This document shows positions 1 to 9,767 of a stretch of DNA of 64,000 nucleotides, one piece after another. The notes beneath the pieces are model-generated. The model saw nothing but the letters and a program-made list of their open reading frames with translations, ran no database searches and had not been told where the DNA came from. The position numbers were made by a program, and so were the translations under genes. Numbering within the stretch: position 1 is the first letter of the stretch; each line of letters begins with the position of its first letter. Origin of the DNA: Paenibacillus mellifer (GTDB lineage: Bacteria; Bacillota; Bacilli; Paenibacillales; Paenibacillaceae); the NCBI RefSeq assembly GCF_023195895.1, contig NZ_JALPRK010000010.1, positions 119,946 through 183,945 on the forward strand, written 5' to 3'.

Positions 1-1
1 C

Positions 2-313
2 GGCAGCATCGCCGGGATTACGGGGAAAGGTTCTTCGCTTCCGTATGCCGTATCGAAGGCTGCCGTCCATGGTTTGACGAAATCGCTGGCCCATGCCTTG
101 GCGCCGGACATTCGCGTCACTGGCGTAGCCCCCGGGGCGGTAGACACGCGTTGGTGGGCTGGTAAAGAGGAGCAGATGCACGCGCTCATTCGTCATCTGC
201 CCTTGGACCGAATCTCCACACCGGAGGAAATTGCCGCACTCATCGCCGCTGTCCTGGAGCAGCCCTCCCTGACCGGGCAAATCCTTACGATCGACAACGG
301 GCAAACGATGTAG
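2..313 (+). CDS. SDR-family oxidoreductase, C-terminal part (5' end outside window)
   Basis: The reading frame is open from the first complete codon of the window, so the gene begins upstream. The visible 103 residues contain the short-chain dehydrogenase active-site signature YAVSK (Tyr and Lys of the YxxxK pair), followed by the usual helix, a PGAVDT segment after it, and the C-terminal LTGQILTIDNGQT ending typical of classical NAD(P)-dependent SDRs. The Rossmann nucleotide-binding half is not in the window, so cofactor and substrate cannot be judged. A bidirectional terminator follows directly, so this is the last gene of its transcript. Confidence 0.85.
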   Translation, partial: GSIAGITGKGSSLPYAVSKAAVHGLTKSLAHALAPDIRVTGVAPGAVDTRWWAGKEEQMHALIRHLPLDRISTPEEIAALIAAVLEQPSLTGQILTIDNGQTM

Positions 314-331
314 AACATGTATCTCATAAAA

Positions 332-376
332 AAGCAGCTCTTCAAGCCTCCATCCGGCCTGAAAAAGCTGCTTCTT
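332..376. terminator. Bidirectional rho-independent terminator
   Basis: AAGCAGCT (332-339) pairs with AGCTGCTT (366-373), with further inner pairing of TTCAAGCC with GGCCTGAA. A-rich sequence on the left and T-rich sequence on the right let it act for both the rightward SDR gene and the leftward ArsR-like gene. Confidence 0.8.
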
Positions 377-379
377 TTG

Positions 380-1297
380 TTATTCCTCTCTCACATCATA
401 CAGTACTCGGGCCAGCAGATCCTGGCTGTAGTTGCCGAAGTTCCTACCGAAGATGGTCAACCCTCGTTTGTTAAGCGGCTTGTCGGTGACGGCGATACGG
501 AACGTCAACTCGCTCTTGTAATCAAGGTTGATCTGTTCCAGAGTAACGTCAGAGATCCGGCATCCGTCGATAAAGCTGCCCTCATTGTTGATCCGGATCA
601 GTTTGAGCATCCCGTATTGGTTCAGATGCGGCGGCCACCAATCCGGGTTAAACGTGCCGCGTGCGTCGCCAAAATCTCCCGGACTCGTCCAGTAGCCGAT
701 TTCGACGCCGTTCAAATAGAAATAGATGTCGGACGGGTAATTATCGCAATATCCGGGGGCCTCCGAGCCTAGCTCCATCGAAAATTGAATTTCCCGGAAC
801 GTCTGATTTGGCTTGAGGTAGTTCGGAATGCGGTATTCCAGGAAGCCCTCGGACAACCAGATGATCTCCGAATCGATCCGCTGCGGATCGGCGAAGTAAC
901 GGGGGTCGTCGAAGTCGCCGATGATGCTGTCCTTCGTCGCGAGCCCGCAAGTGGGTGCAACCTGGTAATTACTGTAGTGACCCACCTGGATCTCCACTTC
1001 ATATAAATTGTCGACATCCTTGCTCCGCAGGTCAACCATCAACTTGTCTTTGTTCAAATAACAAATCTTCTGAATGCCGTGTTTGCCGACCGAGGTATTG
1101 ATTTCGATCAGGCCGCTTTCCTCCAGCTTCTTGATGTGCATCGTAATAGCCCCGTTGCTTAAGCCCAGCTTGGTGGCCAGGTCGTTCAGGTTTAAGGCTT
1201 GGTTCTTGGCCAGCAATTCGAGGATTTGAATCCTGATCTCCGAGCTTAACGCTTTAAAAATGTCGATCCCGCTCATCAAATCCTTAATATAGATCAT
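380..1297 (-). CDS. ArsR-like winged-helix transcriptional regulator with large C-terminal sensor domain
   Basis: Residues about 8-90 form a winged helix-turn-helix of the ArsR/HTH_20 kind: FKALSSEIRIQILELL, then LNLNDLATKLGLSNGAITMHIKKLEESGLI. The remaining roughly 200 residues are not a plain ArsR tail. They are rich in Trp, Tyr and Asn and look like an all-beta domain, perhaps a carbohydrate- or ligand-binding module (inference). It is transcribed away from the GH51 arabinofuranosidase gene across a 370-bp AT-rich spacer, which suggests it regulates that gene. Two starts are possible: ATG at 1297, and ATG at 1276, which has AAGGA close by. The longer form is given. Confidence 0.75.
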   Translation of the reverse strand: MIYIKDLMSGIDIFKALSSEIRIQILELLAKNQALNLNDLATKLGLSNGAITMHIKKLEESGLIEINTSVGKHGIQKICYLNKDKLMVDLRSKDVDNLYEVEIQVGHYSNYQVAPTCGLATKDSIIGDFDDPRYFADPQRIDSEIIWLSEGFLEYRIPNYLKPNQTFREIQFSMELGSEAPGYCDNYPSDIYFYLNGVEIGYWTSPGDFGDARGTFNPDWWPPHLNQYGMLKLIRINNEGSFIDGCRISDVTLEQINLDYKSELTFRIAVTDKPLNKRGLTIFGRNFGNYSQDLLARVLYDVREE

Positions 1298-1575
1298 CGG
1301 ATAATCGAACCTTCTTCCAATAGAATAATGGATTGTTTTATTTTAGATTATTATAAACTAACTCGGTCGCTTAATAAAGCATCAAATCAAAAAATGTAAA
1401 TACGGTTCAAAAAATAGTTTAATTTTGTAATAAATGCGCGATTTATTTCAATACAAACTAAACCAAATTTCATAACTTTATTGAAATTTCAGGTCATTTT
1501 TCAGCGTTTTCACGGAAACAAGGATCTTTTATTTCATTAATTTTATAAAAACATAAAACAGTTTATATAAATATA

Positions 1576-1604
1576 TTTACAACCTTATTCTCGTATGTTA
1601 TTTT
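1576..1604 (+). promoter_or_regulatory. Candidate sigma-A promoter of abfA
   Basis: TTTACA (1576-1581) is followed after 17 bp by TATTTT (1599-1604). Both boxes are plausible but imperfect. The cre-like site just downstream would sit at the transcription start. Confidence 0.4.
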
Positions 1605-1609
1605 ATACC

Positions 1610-3195
<1,586 letters not shown>

Positions 3196-3373
3196 CGAAT
3201 CGCTCTCCTAAAGAGAAGCCGATTTATCTCCCAATTGAACGATGACAACATGAGCTATACACAACAGGCGAGCGCTTCTTAGGGTCATCGAGTGACCAAC
3301 GGGTTGACTAGAAGTGAGAGAAACAGACTGTAGATGGAGTGTGTAGATTTTATTTTGTCAGGGAGGGTCAAGG

Positions 3374-4705
3374 ATGAAGAAAAAAGGATTTATCGTGCTC
3401 TTGATTTTAACGATGGCCACATGGTTATGGGGCTGCGGCAAAGCGTCAACGACAGCCGGAGGCGAGACCTCCGTGTTAGACGGCGGAGCTGGGGAAAGTG
3501 CGACAGAGCTTTCGTATTGGACCTTCGTAGAACTGCATGGACAGCATTTTGAGAAGATGTTAGAGAAATGGAACGCTGCGAATCCAGATCGGCAAATTAA
3601 GCTGAACGTCACCGTGATGCCTTACGACGATATGCACAACAAATTATCGATTGCCGTACAGACGGGCGTTGGCGCGCCGGATATTGCCGATATCGAGCTG
3701 GGCAAATTCCCGGACTTCTTAGCAGGGACGCCGCAGCTGGTCGAATTGAACGACGTGATCGATCCGTACCGGGACACGATCGTCAAATCGAGAATTGATC
3801 TTTACAGCAAGGACGGCAAAAATTACGGCATACCGACTCACGTCGGCGCATCGGTCGCTTTCTACAACACGGAAATCTTGGAAGCGGCTGGGGTAGACTA
3901 CAAGACCATCGTAACATGGGATGATTTCAAAAAAGCGGGAATTCAGGTTTATGAAAAAACCGGGAAATACATGGGGACCGCCGATACGAGCGCAACCTGG
4001 CAAGCTTCCCAACTGCTGGCGCAGCAAGGGACGGACTTTACGGACGACGCCGGGAATCCGGTTGTCAATTCCGAAGCGATGGTGAAGGCACTCACCCTGC
4101 TGAAGGATCTGCAGGACAACAATGTTATCGCCACGATTGCCGGCGGGCAGCCAGATACCGAGGAAGCGTACGGGGAGTTTAACGCGGGGAACTATGCGAC
4201 CGCTTTCATGCCGCTGTGGCAAATGTCGAGATACACGAACTACATGAAGGACCTGTCCGGTAAGATCGCTATCGCGCCGATCCCGGTTATCGAGAAAGGC
4301 ATGCCGCGTTCGGTCGGCGGCGGCGGTACCGGGACGGTCGTGACCAAAACGGCGAAAGACATTGAGCTCGCCAAGGATTTCCTGGCTTTTGCCAAATTGT
4401 CGGAGGATGCCAACATTGAGATCTGGAACACGCTAGGCTTTGATCCGGTTAACATGGGCGTTTGGGAAATGAAGGATGTCACCCATAACCCGGATAACCA
4501 GTTTGTTCAATATTTCGCGAATAACCCCTTTGACGTGTTGGCCGACATCAAGGAAGAAATTCAATTGATCAAATCGACTTCGGCGTCACCGACGATCAAT
4601 AATGTACTTTGTACGGTCACGCTGAACGAAATTTTTGAAGACGGCAAAAATATTAAGCAAGCCTTGGACGATGCGCAAGCGCAAATCGAGCAGGAATTGA
4701 AGTAA
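3374..4705 (+). CDS. Sugar ABC transporter substrate-binding lipoprotein (CUT1 type)
   Basis: A lipoprotein signal peptide ends in the lipobox LWGC with the acylated cysteine at residue 21, followed by a short Ser/Thr/Gly linker. The rest is an extracellular-solute-binding protein family 1 fold (YWTFVELHGQHFEKMLEKWN; later GGGGTGTVVTKTAKD), of the usual 443-residue length. It should capture oligosaccharides outside the membrane and deliver them to the two permeases encoded next. The ribosome site GGGAGG lies at 3361-3366. A perfect hairpin separates it from the permease genes, typical where the binding protein is made in excess. Arabino-oligosaccharide as ligand is inferred from the flanking GH51 and GH43 genes. 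Confidence 0.92.
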   Translation: MKKKGFIVLLILTMATWLWGCGKASTTAGGETSVLDGGAGESATELSYWTFVELHGQHFEKMLEKWNAANPDRQIKLNVTVMPYDDMHNKLSIAVQTGVGAPDIADIELGKFPDFLAGTPQLVELNDVIDPYRDTIVKSRIDLYSKDGKNYGIPTHVGASVAFYNTEILEAAGVDYKTIVTWDDFKKAGIQVYEKTGKYMGTADTSATWQASQLLAQQGTDFTDDAGNPVVNSEAMVKALTLLKDLQDNNVIATIAGGQPDTEEAYGEFNAGNYATAFMPLWQMSRYTNYMKDLSGKIAIAPIPVIEKGMPRSVGGGGTGTVVTKTAKDIELAKDFLAFAKLSEDANIEIWNTLGFDPVNMGVWEMKDVTHNPDNQFVQYFANNPFDVLADIKEEIQLIKSTSASPTINNVLCTVTLNEIFEDGKNIKQALDDAQAQIEQELK

Positions 4706-4729
4706 TCACAAATCTGCAGAAATAAACAG

Positions 4730-4755
4730 CGAGCTACTCCATCCGGAGTAGCTCG
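4730..4755 (+). terminator. Intra-operon hairpin between binding protein and permease genes
   Basis: CGAGCTACTCC pairs perfectly with GGAGTAGCTCG around a 4-nt loop. Only a weak T-run follows, so it may be a leaky terminator or a 3' stabiliser that sets a high ratio of binding protein to permease. Confidence 0.65.
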
Positions 4756-4776
4756 GTTTAAAAAAGGGGTAGGGCG

Positions 4777-5676
4777 ATGGTCAAAAAATTCCTTTACTCA
4801 CAAAAGGTGGCTCCTTACGTATTTATTTTTCCGTTTGTGCTCGTGTTCCTTATCTTCTGGGTGTATCCGCTGGCCAGCTCCTTCGGGATGAGTTTCCAGA
4901 AGGTCACCTTGGGGCAGGAAGCGGCGTGGATCGGAATGGACAATTACGAGAAATTAATGGGCGACGGCATTTTCCTTAAAGCGGTTGTGAACAGCGCCAT
5001 CTACATGGTCTTAACATTAGTGATCCTGATTCCGTTTCCGATGCTGTTTGCCGTATTGATCAACAACAAGTTCATGTGGGCCAGGGAGTTTTTCAAATCC
5101 TCGTTTTTCTTCCCGGCCTTGACCTCGGTCGTGGTGGCGGGGACCATTTTCCGACTGATGTTCGGGGAAATGGAAGGTTCGTTGATCAATAGTTTCCTTG
5201 GGTTGTTTGGCGTGGAGCCGATCAAATTCCTGAAGGGTCAAACCACCGGTTTTATTGCCTTATTGGCTTTGGCGACCTGGAGATGGACCGGGGTGAACAT
5301 GCTTTATTTCTTATCTGGGCTTAAGAATATCCCCGACGAATATTACGAGGCCGCTTCGATTGACGGTGCCTCTCCTTTTCAGCGATTTATGAAGATCACC
5401 ATGCCGCTGTTGAAGCCAACGACCATTTATGTATTAACGATTAGCATTTATGCCGGCCTGGCGATGTTCATCGAGAGCATGATGCTCTGGAACGGCAACA
5501 ATTCTCCGAAGAACATCGGGCTGACGATCGTCGGCTATTTGTACCGCCAAGGAATCGAGAAGAACAACTTGGGGTATGCGGCTGCCGTCGGTATCGTGCT
5601 TCTCGTCATTACGATGGTCATTAACCTGACACAGCTGGCCCTTACCGGCATGTTTAAGAAGGAGGAGGAAGCATGA
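4777..5676 (+). CDS. Sugar ABC transporter permease (MalF/UgpA/AraP type)
   Basis: This 299-residue integral membrane protein has about six hydrophobic segments. The EAA loop that docks the ATPase is visible as EYYEAASIDGASPFQRFMKI near residue 190. It forms the transmembrane channel with the next gene product, which its 3' end overlaps by 4 nt, indicating translational coupling. No ATPase gene is present in this operon. In Bacillus and Paenibacillus such CUT1 importers usually share one MsmX-type ATPase encoded elsewhere. Confidence 0.92.
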   Translation: MVKKFLYSQKVAPYVFIFPFVLVFLIFWVYPLASSFGMSFQKVTLGQEAAWIGMDNYEKLMGDGIFLKAVVNSAIYMVLTLVILIPFPMLFAVLINNKFMWAREFFKSSFFFPALTSVVVAGTIFRLMFGEMEGSLINSFLGLFGVEPIKFLKGQTTGFIALLALATWRWTGVNMLYFLSGLKNIPDEYYEAASIDGASPFQRFMKITMPLLKPTTIYVLTISIYAGLAMFIESMMLWNGNNSPKNIGLTIVGYLYRQGIEKNNLGYAAAVGIVLLVITMVINLTQLALTGMFKKEEEA

Positions 5677-6515
5677 CGAATTCAACCCGCGGCTTGCCGA
5701 TCAAAATCGTCCTGTTTGTGTTTTTTGCCTTCTTGTGCGTGCTGATTCTCCTGCCGTTTTACGCCGTGACGCTGGCTTCATTTAAGCCAGGTGAGGATTT
5801 AATTCGGTACGGGCTCAATTTACGGTTTGATCTACCTGCTATGAGCTTTGATAACTTTGTTTACCTGTTTACAGGTAATCATTCTTATTTTATGTGGTTT
5901 TTTAATTCATTGCTGTTAACTGTCCTGCAAGTGGTATTGACCCTATTGGTCAGCGCTACGGTGGCGTATGGATTTTCGGCTTATGAGTTTAAGGGGAAAA
6001 ACGTCCTGTTCGTTTGCGTGCTGCTAATCATGATGGTTCCGTTCGAGATCCTGCTGCTGCCGCTGTATACCTTAACGTACGATATCGGGCTGATGAACTC
6101 CTATTCGGCCATCATTCTACCGGGGATTGCCAGCGCGGCGACGATCTTCTTCTTCAGACAATATCTGAGGGGAATTCCCCGGGAAATTATCGCCGCCGGC
6201 CGCGTTGACGGAGCAAGCGAGTACGGGATCTACGTGCGGATTATCTTGCCGGTGATGAAGCCTTCTTTTGCCGCAATGGCGATCCTCAACGGTATGAATA
6301 GCTGGAACAACTTCCTGTGGCCGTTTATGGTCTTGAGCGACGCGAACAAATATACGTTGCCGATCGGTCTCAAAACATTGCTGACCCCTTACGGCAATAA
6401 CTATGATTTGCTAATCGTGGGTTCGTTTTTCTCCATCATTCCGATCTTCATTTTGTTTATTGGTTTTCAGAAATACTTTATCGACGGGATGACGGCAGGA
6501 GCGGTCAAAGGATAG
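5673..6515 (+). CDS. Sugar ABC transporter permease (MalG/UgpE/AraQ type)
   Basis: The 280-residue inner-membrane permease is the partner of the preceding gene, starting in an ATGA overlap with its stop codon. It has a MalG-like N-terminal helix, an EAA motif near residues 170-190 (EIIAAGRVDGASEYGIYVRI) and the family ending FIDGMTAGAVKG. With the lipoprotein and the MalF-like subunit it completes a CUT1 importer lacking its own ATPase. Confidence 0.92.
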   Translation: MTNSTRGLPIKIVLFVFFAFLCVLILLPFYAVTLASFKPGEDLIRYGLNLRFDLPAMSFDNFVYLFTGNHSYFMWFFNSLLLTVLQVVLTLLVSATVAYGFSAYEFKGKNVLFVCVLLIMMVPFEILLLPLYTLTYDIGLMNSYSAIILPGIASAATIFFFRQYLRGIPREIIAAGRVDGASEYGIYVRIILPVMKPSFAAMAILNGMNSWNNFLWPFMVLSDANKYTLPIGLKTLLTPYGNNYDLLIVGSFFSIIPIFILFIGFQKYFIDGMTAGAVKG

Positions 6516-6583
6516 AACGGAAATAACGCCTGAGAAGAAGGCCGGAACAGAACTAAATCACAGAGGGAGAAGGAGAAACCGAG

Positions 6584-7570
6584 ATGAGTCACAAGCAGGA
6601 GTACATGAATCCGATCGTGGAGCAGCGGGCAGATCCATGGGTTTACAAGCATCAAGACGGGTATTATTACTTTACCGCTTCGGTTCCCGAATACGACCGG
6701 ATCGAAGTCCGTCGGTCAAAGACACTGCAAGGATTGGGCGATGCCAAGCCGGCCGTGGCCTGGCGCAAATATGAATCTGGCCCGCTGAGCGCCAACATCT
6801 GGGCGCCGGAAATCCATTTTATCGATGGAAAATGGTATATCTATTTTGCCGCAGCGCGGACGACCGAAACGAATGATGGTTTGTTTGATCATCGAATGTA
6901 CGTACTGGATAACGCTTCTGCCAATCCGCTCGAAGGCGAATGGGAAGAGAAAGGGCAGGTCCGCACGCGCTGGGAGTCGTTCGCGCTGGATGCAACGACG
7001 TTCGAGCATCAGGGAGAACGTTATTACGTTTGGGCACAGAAGGACCCGAAGATCGAAGGTAACTCTAATCTCTATATCTCCCGGATGAGTAATCCATGGA
7101 CTTTAACCGGAGAGCAGGTGATGATCTCCACGCCGGAATACGATTGGGAAACGATCGGCTTCAAAGTAAACGAAGGACCTGCGGTGCTGAAACGAAACGG
7201 GCGTATTTTCATCAGCTATTCGGCCAGTGCCACGAACCATCATTATTGTATGGGTTTGCTCTCCGCCGATGCATCTGCGAATTTGCTCGACTCCGGATCC
7301 TGGACGAAATCGCCGGTCCCGGTGTTCGCCACCAATGAGTCTGCCGGACAGTTCGGACCGGGTCATAATAGTTTTACCGTCTCGGAAGACGGGCAGGACG
7401 TATTGGTCTATCATGCCCGTAATTACAAAGAGATCATCGGCGATCCGCTGTACGACCCGAACCGTCATACGCGGGCACAATTTCTGGAATGGAACGAAGA
7501 CGGTACGCCGAATTTCGGTGTGCCGGTACCGGACTCATCCCCTGCGGGGAAAATAGGCCGAGACGGTTGA
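6584..7570 (+). CDS. Glycoside hydrolase family 43 (arabinofuranosidase/arabinanase-like)
   Basis: The 328-residue protein is a single five-bladed beta-propeller domain with GH43 hallmarks: RADPWVYKHQDGYYYFTAS near the start carries the catalytic base aspartate, NIWAPEIHFIDGKWYIYFAA is the second blade, and NEGPAVLKRNGRIFISYSA near residue 190 carries the acid glutamate. There is no signal peptide. It follows the ABC permeases in the same direction with a good ribosome site (AGAGGGAGAAGG). Inverting removal of arabinofuranosyl residues is the likely role, but GH43 also includes beta-xylosidases and substrate cannot be fixed from sequence. Confidence 0.88.
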   Translation: MSHKQEYMNPIVEQRADPWVYKHQDGYYYFTASVPEYDRIEVRRSKTLQGLGDAKPAVAWRKYESGPLSANIWAPEIHFIDGKWYIYFAAARTTETNDGLFDHRMYVLDNASANPLEGEWEEKGQVRTRWESFALDATTFEHQGERYYVWAQKDPKIEGNSNLYISRMSNPWTLTGEQVMISTPEYDWETIGFKVNEGPAVLKRNGRIFISYSASATNHHYCMGLLSADASANLLDSGSWTKSPVPVFATNESAGQFGPGHNSFTVSEDGQDVLVYHARNYKEIIGDPLYDPNRHTRAQFLEWNEDGTPNFGVPVPDSSPAGKIGRDG

Positions 7571-7608
7571 ACCCGTGACTAGCCGCGGGTTTGCACGGTT
7601 CAGGCAGG

Positions 7609-7649
7609 CTGCTCTGCACTCATCAAAGGATGGGGTGGGGCAGTTTTTT
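7609..7649 (+). terminator. Probable rho-independent terminator after GH43
   Basis: An imperfect stem, CTGCTCTGCACTCATC against GATGGGGTGGGGCAG, is followed by six T residues. It would end the abfA-transporter-GH43 transcript. Confidence 0.6.
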
Positions 7650-7727
7650 GTTTCTATGCATCAAAATAGTGCAATAAATCAACAGAATAATGTTTGTGAA
7701 TTAAGCAAAAATTGAAATATAATAAAT

Positions 7728-7741
7728 TGTAAACGCTTTAT
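7728..7741 (+). promoter_or_regulatory. Weak cre-like site before the response regulator gene
   Basis: TGTAAACGCTTTAT matches the cre consensus except in the last two bases. It lies about 50 bp before the coding start in an AT-rich stretch and may place the regulator under CcpA control. Confidence 0.35.
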
Positions 7742-7792
7742 TACTCTTACTAGCTGGAAGAACGAAATTTTTTCCGGTCGGAGGAATGCCTA

Positions 7793-9337
7793 ATGATTAA
7801 AGTGCTTATTGTTGACGACGAACCCAAGCTCAGAGAAGGCCTACGTACGTTCATCGATTGGGAAGCTTGTGGCTACGAAGTTGTGGATACGGCGGCGAAC
7901 GGGAACGAAGCACTGGATAAATATCAGCGATACCGTCCTGACCTGGTGGTGGCCGACATTCGTATGCCGGGGATGGACGGGCTGCAATTGATTGAAAAGC
8001 TCCGTATGCAGGACCCGCTCCTGCATATTTTGATTCTTAGCGGGTATGCGGATTTTAGTTACGCCAAGAAGGCGATGACTCAGCGGGCGGATGGTTATTT
8101 GCTTAAGCCGGTGGATGAGGATGAACTGAAGGATTATCTATGGAAAATCAAGCTGACGATTGATGAGGAGAAGGCTTCCCAGCAGTGGAAGCATGTCACG
8201 ACGGAGTGGAACCGTGAGTCCCTGATTCAGTCCGTGCTGACCGGTGAAGAAGACGATGATCCTGCCCCGCTATGCGAGCGAGCTGGTGAGGTTGGCATCA
8301 GTGGCAAGGTGTTTCAAGTCCTGCTACTTACGGCGAAAATCGAAGGGGACACCGATGCCCAAAGCAATGCGCTCGTCCGTAAAGCGCTGGTTCGTTTGTT
8401 TGAGGAACCCGGCCGGGGTTGGGTGTTCGCGATTCATGCGAAGCTGGGAGTTCTGATCAAGGAGCCGCTTCTATCGGTTGAACTCGGAGGCATTTACCGC
8501 GAGCTGGCGGCTGAACTGGCCGGCACGGGGATCCGTTTCTCCGTGGCGCTAGGCGAGAAGGTCGGTTGCTTGACGGAGATTCGGGGATCCTATCGGACGG
8601 CGTGCGAGCTCGTTCGGCATCATTTTTGTCTGGATCAGGGAACGATCTTGACTCCGGAAGACTTGCGGTCCGGAATGGCTGCGGAGCCAGGGCATTCGAC
8701 CGAAGAACTGGGTGAACAGCTCTTTTACGCGGTAGACATCGGCAATCGGGATGTCGTGAAGTCTTTACTTCGCCAACTAGGCGAAGCTTATATGTCCGAA
8801 GGCGCGATGGAGAATGAAATCAAGAACCGTTACGTAGAGCTGTTGACGACGATCTACAGCAAGGCACTGAAGCAGTCGCCTGAGCTGCAAAGCCGCGGGA
8901 AGGAGTTCTCCGACGGTTTCTCCAAGATACAAAAAGCCTATTCAATTATGGAATTAAATGGGCAGGCGGAGGGCCTGCTGCAGCAGATTATGAATCAGCT
9001 TGGCGAAGACGGGAAACACCGCGAAGTCAAAATTATGCTAGACCTCATTCATCGGAATTACAGCGATAACCTTAAATTGGAGACGTTGTCCGGCATTTTT
9101 AACTATAACAGCGCTTATCTAGGTAAGTTGTTCAAGAATACGACAGGCGAATATTTCAATACGTATCTTGATAAAGTGCGGATTGAGAAAGCGAAAAGTT
9201 ACCTGGAAGAAGGCTTGAAGGTGTACCAAGTGGCCGAAAAGGTCGGATACACGAACGTGGATTACTTTCATAGCAAATTCCGCAAGTACGTCGGCACATC
9301 TCCTTCTGCTTACCGAAAGCAGTCCAACCATGCTTGA
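7793..9337 (+). CDS. Two-component response regulator, YesN/AraC type
   Basis: The 514-residue protein begins with a CheY-like receiver domain (VLIVDDEP acidic pocket; phospho-acceptor D55 in VVADIRMPGMDG; conserved Lys in LLKPVDEDEL), continues with a linker of about 280 residues, and ends in a double helix-turn-helix AraC domain (VAEKVGYTNVDYFHSKFRKYVGTSPSAYRK). These regulators activate sugar-uptake and hydrolase genes when phosphorylated by a YesM-type kinase. The usual neighbouring kinase gene is absent here; the only such kinase in the window is at 16250-18025. Ribosome site GGAGGAATGCCTA precedes ATG 7793. Confidence 0.93.
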   Translation: MIKVLIVDDEPKLREGLRTFIDWEACGYEVVDTAANGNEALDKYQRYRPDLVVADIRMPGMDGLQLIEKLRMQDPLLHILILSGYADFSYAKKAMTQRADGYLLKPVDEDELKDYLWKIKLTIDEEKASQQWKHVTTEWNRESLIQSVLTGEEDDDPAPLCERAGEVGISGKVFQVLLLTAKIEGDTDAQSNALVRKALVRLFEEPGRGWVFAIHAKLGVLIKEPLLSVELGGIYRELAAELAGTGIRFSVALGEKVGCLTEIRGSYRTACELVRHHFCLDQGTILTPEDLRSGMAAEPGHSTEELGEQLFYAVDIGNRDVVKSLLRQLGEAYMSEGAMENEIKNRYVELLTTIYSKALKQSPELQSRGKEFSDGFSKIQKAYSIMELNGQAEGLLQQIMNQLGEDGKHREVKIMLDLIHRNYSDNLKLETLSGIFNYNSAYLGKLFKNTTGEYFNTYLDKVRIEKAKSYLEEGLKVYQVAEKVGYTNVDYFHSKFRKYVGTSPSAYRKQSNHA

Positions 9338-9767
9338 ATCTTCTCCGGGGGGGTGGGGGGATGTATGCCATCCGCTCTCTTGTGACGATTATCCCGTTGC
9401 ATCAGGGAGTGGAGAAAGAGAAACTGAAATGCTTCCCTTCTTGTTCGCCTTAGCAGCCCGTATGTTCCAGCAGTTGATTAAGCCGCTGCTGGAATGTACG
9501 GGTTTGTTGGCGTGCGGTTAGCTGGCGGTATGTGATCGAACCCTATTCCTGAATGAAAGGGATAATCGCCGAGGGAAGGGGGCGGAGTACCCTGTGGGGT
9601 TGCGCCGCCGATGCGATATTTTTATATGAAAACATCGCTAATCTTCCGTGTATCGCAACCAAAAGCGGCGGGCTATGATAAGATTGGCGAACCCACGCAG
9701 GAACAAGCAGGACTTAATTATTAAGCGCTTACAACGAAATTATAGAGGATGGAAGCGAGGTAATCGT
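9338..9767. other. 430-bp intergenic stretch with one long hairpin and a weak cre-like site
   Basis: No credible gene was found here; a short open frame at 9330-9521 overlaps the regulator's end and lacks a ribosome site. CCCGTATGTTCCAGCAG (9457-9473) pairs with CTGCTGGAATGTACGGG (9486-9502) apart from two mismatches, and a TTTGTT tail makes a probable terminator. ATTAAGCGCTTACA just before the GH3 gene is near-palindromic and resembles a cre or LacI-type operator (two mismatches from cre). Confidence 0.5.

Noticed and set aside
1411..1460. Apparent inverted repeat around GCGCG in the abfA upstream region
   Set aside because: The matching halves (TTGTA and TACAA) are not at equal distance from the centre, and the region is AT-rich enough for chance matches.
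9330..9521. Short ORF after the response regulator
   Set aside because: It overlaps the regulator's end, has no ribosome site, and contains the long inverted repeat, so it is taken as noncoding.
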